In this document: positions 37,370-45,774 of the stretch, one piece after another
Numbering within the stretch: position 1 is the first letter of the stretch
Layout of the letters: each line of letters begins with the position of its first letter
Source: Streptococcus mitis subsp. hohhotensis
GTDB taxonomy: Bacteria > Bacillota > Bacilli > Lactobacillales > Streptococcaceae
NCBI RefSeq assembly: GCF_000722775.1
Contig: NZ_JPFZ01000009.1
Location: 372,001-436,000, forward strand
Reading direction: 5' to 3'
Length of the DNA stretch: 64,000 nucleotides
Notes under the pieces: generated by a model
What the model saw: the letters and a program-made list of their open reading frames with translations, nothing else
Told to the model about the DNA's origin: nothing
Databases searched by the model: none
Program-made: the position numbers and the translations under genes

Positions 37370-38693
37370 ACTAAAAAAAACATGGTATGCGGATGACTTT
37401 AGTTATTTTATCCGTAACTTTGGTGTCTTCACTCTGATTTTTTCCACCATGACTCTTATTATTTTGCAAGTCATGCATTCGAGTCTTTATACTTCGGTGG
37501 ATGATAAGCTTCATGGACTGAGTGAAAATCCTCAAGCAGTTATTCAGCTGGCGGTAAATAGGGCAACAGAAGAGATTAAAGATTTAGAGAATGCCGCTAC
37601 AGATTCTAGCAAGACTGAGATAAAACCCAATGTCAGTTCCAACACAGAAGTCATTCTTTTTGATAAGAATTTTACCCAGCTCCTTTCTGGAAATCGATTT
37701 TTGGGATTGGATAAGATTAAGTTAGAAAAGAAAGAACTAGGCCATATCTATCAGATTCAGGTTTTTAATAGCTATGGACAAGAAGAAATCTATCGCATGA
37801 TTTTGATGGAAACCAATATCAGTTCGGTTTCAACCAATATCAAGTATGCAGCTGTCTTGATTAATACCAGTCAGTTGGAGCAGGCCAGTCAAAAGCACGA
37901 GAAATTGATTGTGATTGTGATGGCTAGTTTCTGGATTTTGTCTTTGCTCGCCAGTCTCTATCTAGCTAGGGTCAGTGTTCGTCCTCTGCTTGAGAGCATG
38001 CAGAAGCAACAGTCCTTTGTGGAAAATGCCAGTCATGAGTTACGAACTCCACTTGCAGTTTTGCAAAATCGCTTAGAGACCCTTTTCCGTAAGCCAGAGG
38101 CAACCATTATGGATGTGAGCGAAAGCATTGCATCGAGTTTGGAAGAAGTCCGAAATATGCGCTTTTTGACAACGAACTTGTTGAACTTAGCTCGTAGAGA
38201 TGATGGGATTAAGCCGGAACTTGCAGAAGTTCCAACTAGTTTTTTCAATACGACTTTCACAAACTATGAAATGATTGCTTCTGAAAATGACCGTGTCTTC
38301 CGTTTTGAAAATCGGATCCATCGAACGATTGTCACGGATCAGCTTCTCTTGAAGCAGTTGATGACTATCCTATTTGATAATGCTGTCAAGTATACTGAAG
38401 AGGATGGTGAAATTGATTTTCTTATCTCGGCGACTGATCGCAATCTGTATTTACTGGTTTCCGACAATGGAGTCGGTATTTCAGCAGAAGATAAGAAGAA
38501 AATTTTTGATCGTTTTTATCGAGTGGACAAGGCTAGAACCCGACAAAAAGGTGGTTTTGGTTTAGGATTATCTCTGGCCAAGCAAATTGTAGATGCGCTT
38601 AAAGGAACCATTACTGTTAAAGATAATAAACCCAAGGGAACAATCTTTGAAGTGAAGATTGCTATCCACACACCATCGAAAAAGAAAAAATAA
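37359..38693 (+). CDS. ciaH: Sensor histidine kinase CiaH
   Basis: A 444-residue membrane kinase with two transmembrane helices (about residues 20-40 and 183-203) enclosing an extracellular sensor segment, then the HisKA domain with the phospho-His in [17 protein letters not shown] (His226) and the ATP-binding domain with NAVKYT, DNGVGIS and [10 protein letters not shown]. It phosphorylates CiaR. It overlaps ciaR by 11 bases and is followed at once by a terminator. Confidence 0.95.
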   Translation: MFSKLKKTWYADDFSYFIRNFGVFTLIFSTMTLIILQVMHSSLYTSVDDKLHGLSENPQAVIQLAVNRATEEIKDLENAATDSSKTEIKPNVSSNTEVILFDKNFTQLLSGNRFLGLDKIKLEKKELGHIYQIQVFNSYGQEEIYRMILMETNISSVSTNIKYAAVLINTSQLEQASQKHEKLIVIVMASFWILSLLASLYLARVSVRPLLESMQKQQSFVENASHELRTPLAVLQNRLETLFRKPEATIMDVSESIASSLEEVRNMRFLTTNLLNLARRDDGIKPELAEVPTSFFNTTFTNYEMIASENDRVFRFENRIHRTIVTDQLLLKQLMTILFDNAVKYTEEDGEIDFLISATDRNLYLLVSDNGVGISAEDKKKIFDRFYRVDKARTRQKGGFGLGLSLAKQIVDALKGTITVKDNKPKGTIFEVKIAIHTPSKKKK

Positions 38694-38722
38694 AAATATC
38701 GCTCCAGACGGGGCGATATTTT
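38693..38722 (+). terminator. Terminator of ciaRH
   Basis: AAAATATCGC and GCGATATTTT form a 10-bp stem around the loop TCCAGACGGG directly after the ciaH stop. Confidence 0.85.
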
Positions 38723-38818
38723 GGATTACGTGACTTTCAGTCCGTTTCGCTAAGTCAGGTGTGATACAGGCAAACCACCCGTTTTAGGGGTGGTCATGAT
38801 TAAAATAACATAAAAATC

Positions 38819-38872
38819 TTGACAGATGAACTTAAAAAATGTAAACTATTTACTGGTTAATTAATTGGTTAA
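38819..38872 (+). promoter_or_regulatory. pht promoter with tandem AdcR-type zinc boxes
   Basis: -35 TTGACA (38819-38824), 17-bp spacer and -10 TAAACT (38842-38847). Immediately downstream lie two back-to-back motifs, TTTACTGGTTAA (38849-38860) and TTAATTGGTTAA (38861-38872), each close to the AdcR consensus TTAACYRGTTAA. Their position over the transcription start suits zinc-dependent repression. AdcR control of pht genes is established in S. pneumoniae. Confidence 0.8.
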
Positions 38873-38950
38873 ATAGCCAATTTAGAAAACTATTTAATCA
38901 AGTAAAGGAAGTTAAGAAAAAGCTTCATCATTTATTGAAATGAGGGATTT

Positions 38951-41900
38951 ATGAAATTCAGTAAAAAGTATATAGCAGCTGGATCAGCTGTTATCGTATC
39001 CTTGAGTCTTTGTGCCTATGCACTGAACCAGCATCGCTCGCAGGAAAATAAGGACGATAATCGTGTCTCTTATGTGGATGGCAGCCAGTCAAGTCAGAAA
39101 ACTGAAAACCTGACACCAGATCAGGTTAGCCAGAAAGAAGGAATTCAGGCTGAGCAAATTGTCATCAAAATTACAGATCAGGGCTATGTGACGTCACACG
39201 GTGATCACTATCATTACTATAACGGGAAAGTTCCTTATGATGCCCTCTTTAGTGAAGAACTCTTAATGAAGGATCCAAACTACAAACTTAAGGATGGAGA
39301 TATTGTCAATGAGGTCAAGGGTGGTTATATCATCAAGCTCGATGGAAAATATTATGTCTACCTGAAAGATGTAGCTCATGCTGATAATGTTCGAACTAAA
39401 GATGAAATCAATCGTCAAAAACAAGAACATGTCAAAGATAATGAGAAGGTCAGCGCTGATGTTGCTGTAGCAAGGTCTCAGGGACGCTATACGACAGATG
39501 ATGGTTATGTCTTTAATCCAGCTGATATTATCGAAGATACGGGTGATGCTTATATCGTTCCTCATGGAGGTCACTATCACTATATTCCAAAAAGTGATTT
39601 ATCTGCCAGTGAGTTAGCAGCAGCGAAAGCTCATCTAGCGGGCAAAAATACGCAACCGAGTCAGTTAAGCTATTCTTCAACAGCTAGTGACAATACTACG
39701 CAAGCAATAGAGCAAGGATCAACTAGCACGTCAGAAAGTAAGACTGAAAATCTCCAAAGTCTTTTGAAAGAACTCTATGATTCACCTAGCGACCAACGTT
39801 ACAGTGAATCAGATGGTCTGGTCTTTGACCCTGCTAAGATTATCAGTCGTACACCAAATGGAGTTGCGATTCCGCACGGCGACCATTACCATTTTATTCC
39901 TTACAGCAAGCTCTCTCCTTTAGAAGAAAAGATTGCTAGAATGGTGCCTATCGGTGGAACTGGTTATACGTTCTCTACAAATGAAAAACCTAATAAAGTA
40001 GCGTCTAGTCTAGGAAGTCTTTCAAGCAATCCTTCTTCTTCAACGACAAGTAAGGAACTCTCTTCAGCATCTGATGGTTATATTTTTAATCCAAAAGATA
40101 TCGTTGAAGAAACGGCTACAGCTTATATCGTCAGACATGGTGATCATTTCCATTACATTCCTAAGGCGAATCAAATTGGGCAACCGACTCTTCCAAATAA
40201 TGGGTTAACAACACCTTCGCCATCTCTTCCAGTCAATCCTGGTGTTTCACATGAGGAACATGAAGAAGGTGGACACGGCTTTGATGCTAATCGTATTATT
40301 GCGGAAGATGAGTCAGGATTCATCATGTCACATGGTGACCATAATCATTACTTCTTCAAGAAGGACTTGACAGCAGACCAAATCAAGGCAGCGCAAGACC
40401 ACTTGAAAGGGGCAAATACAGCAACACCAAATCCAGCTCATGATGACGATCACGATGAAGATCATCATGGACACCATCATGGGAAAGACCATGATCACGG
40501 TTTTGATGCCAATCGTGTCATCAGTGAGGATGAGCAAGGATTTGTCATGAGTCATGGAGACCACAATCATTACTTCTTCAAGAAAGATTTGACAGCTGAA
40601 CAAATTAAGGCAGCTCAGGATCATTTGAAAACACATCATGATGCAGAGCCTGTAAAACCTCTTGCTAAAACGGTAGAGTCTTTCTCAAGAGATGCTAGCG
40701 ATGAAGAAAAAATAGCTTACATTTCTAAGACCTATGGTGTTCCACTTGAAGCGATTAGAATTTCAAACGGATTCTTTGTTTTTGGAAATCCAGACCAAGC
40801 CTACGATCCAACTCATATCCATCCCTATGCTGTTCGTAAGGAACACGTTCGTTTGCCACTTCAAACTGGCAATCCAGAGCTTGATTTCCTAAATGAACTC
40901 TATACCACTGCTTTGCGAGATGGTGTGTCTCCTTATAGCTTACAGGTAGAAAATGGTAGTTTTGTGATTCCTCATGGCGACCACAATCACTACATCAAGG
41001 TTCAAACGAAGGGCTATGAAGTAGCTTTGAAAAACAAGATTCCAGCCCTACAATCCAATTATCAACCTGGAGCTTTTGATGAGAAGGCAGTCTTGGAAAA
41101 AGTAGATCAACTTCTAGCTGATAGCAGAAGTATCTACAAAGACAAGCCTATCGAACAAAGACAGATTGAGTTAGCCTTAGGTCAGTTTACTGAGAACATG
41201 AAGAAACTGGCAACTAACTCTACAGCAGGTTATCTTGCAACCCTTGATCTCTTTGATAAGCAATATATCCATATTGATGAAAGTGTTAAGCCTGTTAAAA
41301 CAAGCGCTCTAGATAAGAAATATCAAGCCTTGATTGATAAAATCAATACACTAGATACAGATTCTTATGGACTTCCTAAGAAGGACCTTCTCGTTCGACT
41401 ACAGGAAGCTAAGTTGGCTAAAGATGAGGCTGCTTTAGCAGCGGTTGAATCACAACTTCAAGCTCTTCAAGACTTTAATGACCGAACAGGTGTTACAACT
41501 GTAGAATACATCAAGTACTTCTACGAACACGTAAATGACGGTCGTTTGAGTGATGAACTTCGAAACAAAGTAGCTCAGTTGACTTGGACTTTGTATCAAT
41601 CACAATCCTTCCTTAAGGCAGCAGAATTGAACAAATTATTCCCAAGCATCTATCAAGCAAAACAAGAAGTAGAAGAAGCTTTGAAAGCTCAACCAACTAC
41701 TGCTAAATCGACTAAGACAGTTCTAGATACTGAAAAAGTTGATAATCAAAGTGCCAAGACAGCTATTTATGGCTTCTTGAAAGAATTGTACGGAGACTTT
41801 ATGCCTGAAGAACATGTCAATCATGTTAGCAAGGAAGAAGTAGAAAGCCTCTTGAGCAAGGCAACTCAACTCTTGGAACAAATCCAAGAAGAAGGAATCA

Positions 41901-42469
41901 GACAATCCTTGGCAGAAGAAGTAGAAAATCTTAAAGCTGCTACAAACAAGGCTGATGCAGACTTGGATGAAGTAAACAGTCAGGTGAAAGATGTCTTGAC
42001 TCGTATCGCTAGCGCCCTTCAACAAGAGAAGGAAAATACTGAGCAAGATCCTCAGACACTTGTACTCTATCAAAAACTCTATGATATCCTCATGTCGCTT
42101 CACGCTTACTTAGAAAACAATAAGGGTTCTGATGAGGACTTTGACAAGGTAGATGCTTTACTAGATCAACTTTCTGCCAAGAGTAAAGATAAGGCTGCTT
42201 TACTTGAATTGACAAAAGCTATTCTGGTCTTGAATCAAGAAATCAAGTCAAAATCAAGCGTAACTGAAGAAGCAACTCCAGCAGCAAAGTCTGAGAAGAC
42301 CAGTACTGAAACTGAAACATCAGCAGCTGCGGAATCTAACAGTGAAACTGCAAATGACGAAAACAAACCAAGCAACACAACAGATTCTAAACCTGCTGAA
42401 TCAACTTCAGAAAAGGGAACAACAGAATCTACAACAAGTACTGGAAATCAAGAAAAACCAGTAGAATAA
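38951..42469 (+). CDS. Pneumococcal histidine triad (Pht) family surface protein, PhtE-like N-terminus
   Basis: A 1172-residue surface protein that binds zinc and, in pneumococci, aids zinc scavenging and adhesion and is an antigen. The N-terminal signal contains SLSLC (Cys21), a possible lipid-attachment site. Seven HxxHxH triads are visible, starting at residues 83, 205, 309, 396, 461, 535 and 675, plus a His/Asp-rich linker at about 497-516 (HDDDHDEDHHGHHHGKDHDH). Residues 442-488 and 516-562 are a near-duplicate unit around HGDHNHYFFKKDLT. From about 700 on it is helical, and it ends in a Ser/Thr/Glu-rich tail without LPXTG. The N-terminal 480 residues resemble PhtE; the rest resembles other Pht proteins. 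Next to ciaH, it has a strong zinc-box promoter. Confidence 0.85.
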   Translation: MKFSKKYIAAGSAVIVSLSLCAYALNQHRSQENKDDNRVSYVDGSQSSQKTENLTPDQVSQKEGIQAEQIVIKITDQGYVTSHGDHYHYYNGKVPYDALFSEELLMKDPNYKLKDGDIVNEVKGGYIIKLDGKYYVYLKDVAHADNVRTKDEINRQKQEHVKDNEKVSADVAVARSQGRYTTDDGYVFNPADIIEDTGDAYIVPHGGHYHYIPKSDLSASELAAAKAHLAGKNTQPSQLSYSSTASDNTTQAIEQGSTSTSESKTENLQSLLKELYDSPSDQRYSESDGLVFDPAKIISRTPNGVAIPHGDHYHFIPYSKLSPLEEKIARMVPIGGTGYTFSTNEKPNKVASSLGSLSSNPSSSTTSKELSSASDGYIFNPKDIVEETATAYIVRHGDHFHYIPKANQIGQPTLPNNGLTTPSPSLPVNPGVSHEEHEEGGHGFDANRIIAEDESGFIMSHGDHNHYFFKKDLTADQIKAAQDHLKGANTATPNPAHDDDHDEDHHGHHHGKDHDHGFDANRVISEDEQGFVMSHGDHNHYFFKKDLTAEQIKAAQDHLKTHHDAEPVKPLAKTVESFSRDASDEEKIAYISKTYGVPLEAIRISNGFFVFGNPDQAYDPTHIHPYAVRKEHVRLPLQTGNPELDFLNELYTTALRDGVSPYSLQVENGSFVIPHGDHNHYIKVQTKGYEVALKNKIPALQSNYQPGAFDEKAVLEKVDQLLADSRSIYKDKPIEQRQIELALGQFTENMKKLATNSTAGYLATLDLFDKQYIHIDESVKPVKTSALDKKYQALIDKINTLDTDSYGLPKKDLLVRLQEAKLAKDEAALAAVESQLQALQDFNDRTGVTTVEYIKYFYEHVNDGRLSDELRNKVAQLTWTLYQSQSFLKAAELNKLFPSIYQAKQEVEEALKAQPTTAKSTKTVLDTEKVDNQSAKTAIYGFLKELYGDFMPEEHVNHVSKEEVESLLSKATQLLEQIQEEGIRQSLAEEVENLKAATNKADADLDEVNSQVKDVLTRIASALQQEKENTEQDPQTLVLYQKLYDILMSLHAYLENNKGSDEDFDKVDALLDQLSAKSKDKAALLELTKAILVLNQEIKSKSSVTEEATPAAKSEKTSTETETSAAAESNSETANDENKPSNTTDSKPAESTSEKGTTESTTSTGNQEKPVE

Positions 42470-42573
42470 AAAAGTTGGTAGATAAAAAAGTTTGTGGTCG
42501 TAGATCTAGGAGATTTTCCAATTCAAGGCTGTTTCCTATTTCTCATTGTAATTATAAACCATGGCAACATAAG

Positions 42574-42611
42574 AAAACGAGCATTTCCAACTGAGGAGGT
42601 GCTCGTTTTTT
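42574..42611. terminator. Terminator between pht and the ABC-F gene
   Basis: AAAACGAGC (42574-42582) pairs with GCTCGTTTT (42601-42609). The T-run favours the plus direction (pht), while the A-run on the left could serve the opposite strand. The remaining 42470-42754 has no gene. Confidence 0.75.
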
Positions 42612-42754
42612 GATAGTTAGAAGTAGTTTTTACCCGTCTATTTAGAGTTGATTACAAGAAATTATTGACTTGAATGTGGATATAAGATTTATTCACTGAT
42701 TATAATGTTTAAATAGTGTTCCAAAGCAAAGAATTATCCTCATGAGTATGAATC

Positions 42755-44272
42755 TTATAAATTAACTACCTCCAGACCGTGTTCTGTCAGGCGGTAGATG
42801 GTCGAACAGACCTCTTTTAAGAAACGACGGTCATGTGAAACAGTGATGAGACCGCCTGGATAGGTTGCAAAGAGTTTTCTGATTTGGGGTTGAGAAGTGG
42901 GAGAAAAGTTTCGTGTGGGTTCATCGAGAAGGAGAAAGTTTGGTTTTCGTAGCACTAAATCCAAAAGCAGGAGTTTTCCCTGTTGTCCGCCAGATAAGGA
43001 GCGAATTTGATGCTGCATTTCTGGATAACTGAAATTGAGACTGGCTAAGTGGGATTGGATTTTCTGCAGTTCCTCTTTTTCCCCAGTTTTGCTGAGATAG
43101 GCTATTGGTGATAAATCCAATTGCAGTTTTTTGTGGTAATCTTGTGGCATAAAACCAAGCGAAATCTCTCTTTTATCATTAAGAAGTTGCTGTAACTTGG
43201 CTAACAGAGTTGATTTCCCAATACCATTTGGGCCGATGATACCGATTTTTTCTTGGCCACGGACAGTTAGTTGTAGTCCCTGAGACAAAATTCGCTCGCC
43301 GATGGACAAATTTTCTTTTTCCAGTTGGATTAAGACTTTAGAAGCCGGTAATGGCTGTATATCTGAGAAGAAAAGTCTGATTTCTTCCTCTTCAAGTGGT
43401 TTTTGGGTCATAGACTGAGCTGCCTTTTCAATACGTTTTTCTTGAGAGAGAACATTTTTCATCTTTTTAGCTAATAAGCGACCGGCAGTACTGTCTTTAG
43501 TAGCTCGAAGCGCAGTTTCTACATTTTGCTTGACTCGTCGATGTTTTTCCATGGTTTTATCGTAGGCTCTTTGGTCATTAGCAGCTTGCTGGCTTTGTTT
43601 GGCAAAATTAGCCTTTCTCTGCTCACTATAGCGATCATAGTCTAAATGCTCTACTAGCGTTTCCGCTTCTTTACGGTGCTTGACCAGTCGCAAGTGGACA
43701 ATAGTGTCTGCCGTTTGAGACAGAAAGTCCTCGTCATGGGAAATGAAAATAACGGTTTGCCTCATCTTCTGTATCTGTCTTTTTAGCCAATCAACCGTCT
43801 CAAGGTCTAGGTCATTTGAAGGTTCATCTAAAAATAGAATCTCAAAGGGTTTGGCTAACTCATGGATGAGCTGAATTTTCAAAGCTTCGCCCCCTGATAG
43901 ACTGCCAATCTCTTGGTTGCTAGCGAAACGATTGCTATCAAAATGCAATTCCTCAGCCAAACGATAGAGGACACTGTAATCTAAATCGATAGTATCTAAA
44001 AAGAAGTAGTCGTGTAGAGTTTTCTTTTTCAGGTCCTCAGGGACTTTTTGAGGAATGTAGGCTATTGATTGATAATCAGATTGAATGTCTCCCCTGATAG
44101 TGAAATCAGGCAAAGCTTCCCCCATTAAAGTTTTAAGTAAGGTTGATTTGCCATTTCCTTCCTCTCCAATAATAGCTACCTTTTCCCCATCCTGGATGGT
44201 CATGCTTAGATCAGAGACAAGGTCTCGTAAATCTTTGTTTTGTGTGATGGTCAGGTGATTGATTTTTATCAT
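42755..44272 (-). CDS. ABC-F family ATPase (ribosome-acting; possible antibiotic-resistance or translation factor)
   Basis: A 505-residue soluble protein with two ABC domains and no membrane helices. Walker A motifs are IGEEGNGKSTLL and IGPNGIGKSTLL, signatures are LSGGEALKIQL and LSGGQQGKLLL, and Walker B pairs are ILFLDEPSNDLD and FLLLDEPTRNF. A charged linker of about 90 residues joins them. ABC-F proteins act on the ribosome, and some give resistance to macrolides, lincosamides or streptogramins; this one cannot be placed in a resistance class by eye. The ATG at 44272 follows AGAAAGGAC. A terminator-like hairpin and a long leader lie upstream, suggesting attenuation control. Confidence 0.85.
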   Translation of the reverse strand: MIKINHLTITQNKDLRDLVSDLSMTIQDGEKVAIIGEEGNGKSTLLKTLMGEALPDFTIRGDIQSDYQSIAYIPQKVPEDLKKKTLHDYFFLDTIDLDYSVLYRLAEELHFDSNRFASNQEIGSLSGGEALKIQLIHELAKPFEILFLDEPSNDLDLETVDWLKRQIQKMRQTVIFISHDEDFLSQTADTIVHLRLVKHRKEAETLVEHLDYDRYSEQRKANFAKQSQQAANDQRAYDKTMEKHRRVKQNVETALRATKDSTAGRLLAKKMKNVLSQEKRIEKAAQSMTQKPLEEEEIRLFFSDIQPLPASKVLIQLEKENLSIGERILSQGLQLTVRGQEKIGIIGPNGIGKSTLLAKLQQLLNDKREISLGFMPQDYHKKLQLDLSPIAYLSKTGEKEELQKIQSHLASLNFSYPEMQHQIRSLSGGQQGKLLLLDLVLRKPNFLLLDEPTRNFSPTSQPQIRKLFATYPGGLITVSHDRRFLKEVCSTIYRLTEHGLEVVNL

Positions 44273-44308
44273 ATGATTGTCCTTTCTAGAATGTTGATAT
44301 TGCATAAC

Positions 44309-44335
44309 AAAAAGCTCTACTTTACCTAGTAGAGC
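44309..44335 (-). terminator. Attenuator-like terminator before the ABC-F gene
   Basis: On the minus strand GCTCTACT-AGGTAA-AGTAGAGC is a perfect 8-bp stem with 6-nt loop followed by TTTTTG, ending about 24 nt before the AAAGGA ribosome site. Nothing else ends here, so it probably controls the ABC-F gene itself. Confidence 0.7.
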
Positions 44336-44363
44336 CAAAGTTTATGTCAAAAAAACTCTATTA

Positions 44364-44559
44364 ATACTCTTCGAAAATCTCTTCAAACCACGTCAGCGTC
44401 GCCTTACCGTAGGTATGGTTACTGACTTCGTCAGTTCTATCCACAACCTCAAAACAGTGTTTTGAGCTGACTTTGTCAGTTCTATCTACAACCTCAAAGC
44501 AGTGCTTTGAGCAACCTGCGGCTAGCTTCCTAGTTTGCTTTTTGATTTTCATTGAGTAT
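44364..44559. repeat. BOX element (boxA-boxB-boxC form)
   Basis: 196 bp, about 46 bp longer than the other three copies, because it carries one boxB unit (TCAAAACAGTGTTTTGAGCT followed by GACTTTGTCAG) between boxA and boxC. Orientation is opposite to the copies at 7149 and 9794. It lies inside the ABC-F leader. Confidence 0.9.
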
Positions 44560-44644
44560 AAAATGCCAGAAAAAGAGCACAAAAGAGCACACAAAAAGAG
44601 ACAAAAACAAGATCTACTAAATAAAGGTTCTTTATTTGATAGGC

Positions 44645-44656
44645 TTAGTTGTTCAT
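44645..44656 (-). CDS. Three-codon upstream ORF (Met-Asn-Asn)
   Basis: ATG-AAC-AAC-TAA, preceded on the minus strand by GGAGG (10 nt upstream) and a closer GGGAG. It starts about 25 nt after the predicted transcription start. Very short leader ORFs of this kind sense ribosome-targeting antibiotics in some ABC-F and erm leaders; here the function is inferred from position only. Confidence 0.45.
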   Translation of the reverse strand: MNN

Positions 44657-44687
44657 GTCTCCCTTACCTCCGAGTATTAGTATCTTT

Positions 44688-44716
44688 ATACTATACCTTT
44701 AAGGAAATTTTGTCAA
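44688..44716 (-). promoter_or_regulatory. Consensus promoter for the ABC-F leader
   Basis: On the minus strand: -35 TTGACA (44716-44711), 17-bp spacer and -10 TAGTAT (44693-44688), giving a start near 44681. It lies just after the 3' end of the upstream minus-strand gene. Confidence 0.8.
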
Positions 44717-44739
44717 CAGAAAACTGGAAATTCCAAGTT

Positions 44740-45069
44740 CTAAAATCCAAAAACAGGTCCATAAAGAGTCAGTACGTGTTTGACATGCTCGTAATGGAAT
44801 TTGTCGTAGTTTCGCCAAGCAATGCGTGCTTGGTCGTTCAGTTTTAGGCTACCTAATCCAATCAGAAGACTGGTGCGTTGGTAAAATTTCTCAAGGTCGA
44901 TTAAGATACTGTTGTTCAACTTTTCCGCTTTTTTGAGCTCTTGCAGAGTAGTATTTAGCAGCTCTTGCAGTCGAATATCATCTGCCGTACCTTGTTTACA
45001 GTTTTGGTAGCTTTTATTTAACTCGGATAGGAGTTGGGTTGCATTTGTAATGAGTTCTTTGTTTTCCAT
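44740..45069 (-). CDS. Small helical cytoplasmic protein of unknown function
   Basis: A 109-residue all-helical protein without signal peptide or membrane segment. It reads MENKELITNATQLLSELNKS at the start and ends with an aromatic/His-rich tail (YDKFHYEHVKHVLTLYGPVF). Size and four-helix appearance are reminiscent of bacteriocin immunity proteins, but no bacteriocin gene is near and I see no signature, so I leave it unassigned. The ribosome site is AGGAGG. It is divergent from the DUF177 gene and precedes the ABC-F promoter on the same strand. Confidence 0.6.
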   Translation of the reverse strand: MENKELITNATQLLSELNKSYQNCKQGTADDIRLQELLNTTLQELKKAEKLNNSILIDLEKFYQRTSLLIGLGSLKLNDQARIAWRNYDKFHYEHVKHVLTLYGPVFGF

Positions 45070-45231
45070 GTGAGCATCCTCCTTGCTATCATGTATTATT
45101 GCCTATAGTATAGCACCAAAAAATATAGTGATAAATATATTAAAAAATCGAATTTTAATTACAAAGTTTGATGTGCTGATTTGTAGCCTTTTCATGGTAT
45201 AATCAAGAGAGTAAATCTTTATGGAGGAAGT

Positions 45232-45774
45232 ATGAAATTAAATATTCAAGAAATTCGTAAGCAGTCTGAAGGCTTGCATTTTGAACAAACGTTAGACCTA
45301 GCCACAGACTTGCGTGCACGCAATCAAGAAATTTTAGATGTAAAAGATATCCTTGCAGTTGGGAAAGTACAGTACGAAGACCGTATGTATTTTTTAGATT
45401 ATCAACTATCTTATACCATTGTTCTTGCTTCAAGTCGCAGTATGGAGCCAGTTCAGTTAGTTGAATCTTATCCAGTAACGGAAGTTTTCATGGAAGGAGC
45501 AACTAACCAACTAGATCAGGAAGTTTTAGACGATGATTTGGTCTTGCCTATCGAAAATGGAGAACTTGATCTTGCTGAGAGCGTATCAGACAATATCCTA
45601 CTAAACATTCCTATCAAGGTCTTGACGGCTGAAGAAGAGGCTGGTCAAGGATTTGTGTCAGGAAATGACTGGCAAATCATGACAGAGGAAGAATACCAAG
45701 CTCAACAAGCAGTTAAGAAAGAAGAAAACAGTCCTTTTGCTGGCTTACAAGGACTATTTGATGGAGACGAATAA
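45232..45774 (+). CDS. DUF177 (YceD) family protein
   Basis: A 180-residue acidic cytoplasmic protein of the YceD/DUF177 family, in many bacteria encoded next to rpmF and linked to ribosomal RNA processing. Here the neighbour is nth instead. The family core is visible as LASSRSMEPVQLVESYPVTE and the segment around residues 115-140. The C-terminal tail EENSPFAGLQGLFDGDE is acidic. The ribosome site is GGAGG and a TATAAT box lies about 30 bp upstream. Its stop overlaps the nth start (TAATG). Confidence 0.8.
   Translation: MKLNIQEIRKQSEGLHFEQTLDLATDLRARNQEILDVKDILAVGKVQYEDRMYFLDYQLSYTIVLASSRSMEPVQLVESYPVTEVFMEGATNQLDQEVLDDDLVLPIENGELDLAESVSDNILLNIPIKVLTAEEEAGQGFVSGNDWQIMTEEEYQAQQAVKKEENSPFAGLQGLFDGDE

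Larger units (their letters stand above)
44273..44681 (-). promoter_or_regulatory. Long attenuator-type leader of the ABC-F gene
   Basis: About 409 nt from the predicted start (44681) to the ATG. In transcript order it holds a three-codon upstream ORF (44656-44645), a perfect 8-bp hairpin AAATAAAG/CTTTATTT (44637-44619), a BOX element (44559-44364), then a terminator-like hairpin (44335-44309) just before the ribosome site. This order is like leaders of antibiotic-inducible ABC-F and erm genes. Induction is inferred. Confidence 0.6.

Noticed and set aside
40200-40680. Repeated blocks in the pht gene that could be mistaken for a CRISPR-like or tandem-repeat array
   Set aside because: They are in-frame repeats encoding histidine triads with codon-level divergence, not identical DNA repeats with unique spacers.
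44473-44847. A plus-strand open frame of 124 codons over the ABC-F leader and the small minus-strand gene
   Set aside because: It runs antisense through a BOX repeat and across the consensus minus-strand promoter; no ribosome site and no protein-like pattern.
44740-45069. Bacteriocin immunity protein
   Set aside because: Only size and helical content suggest it; there is no bacteriocin precursor, leader peptide or transporter gene nearby, so I left it unassigned.
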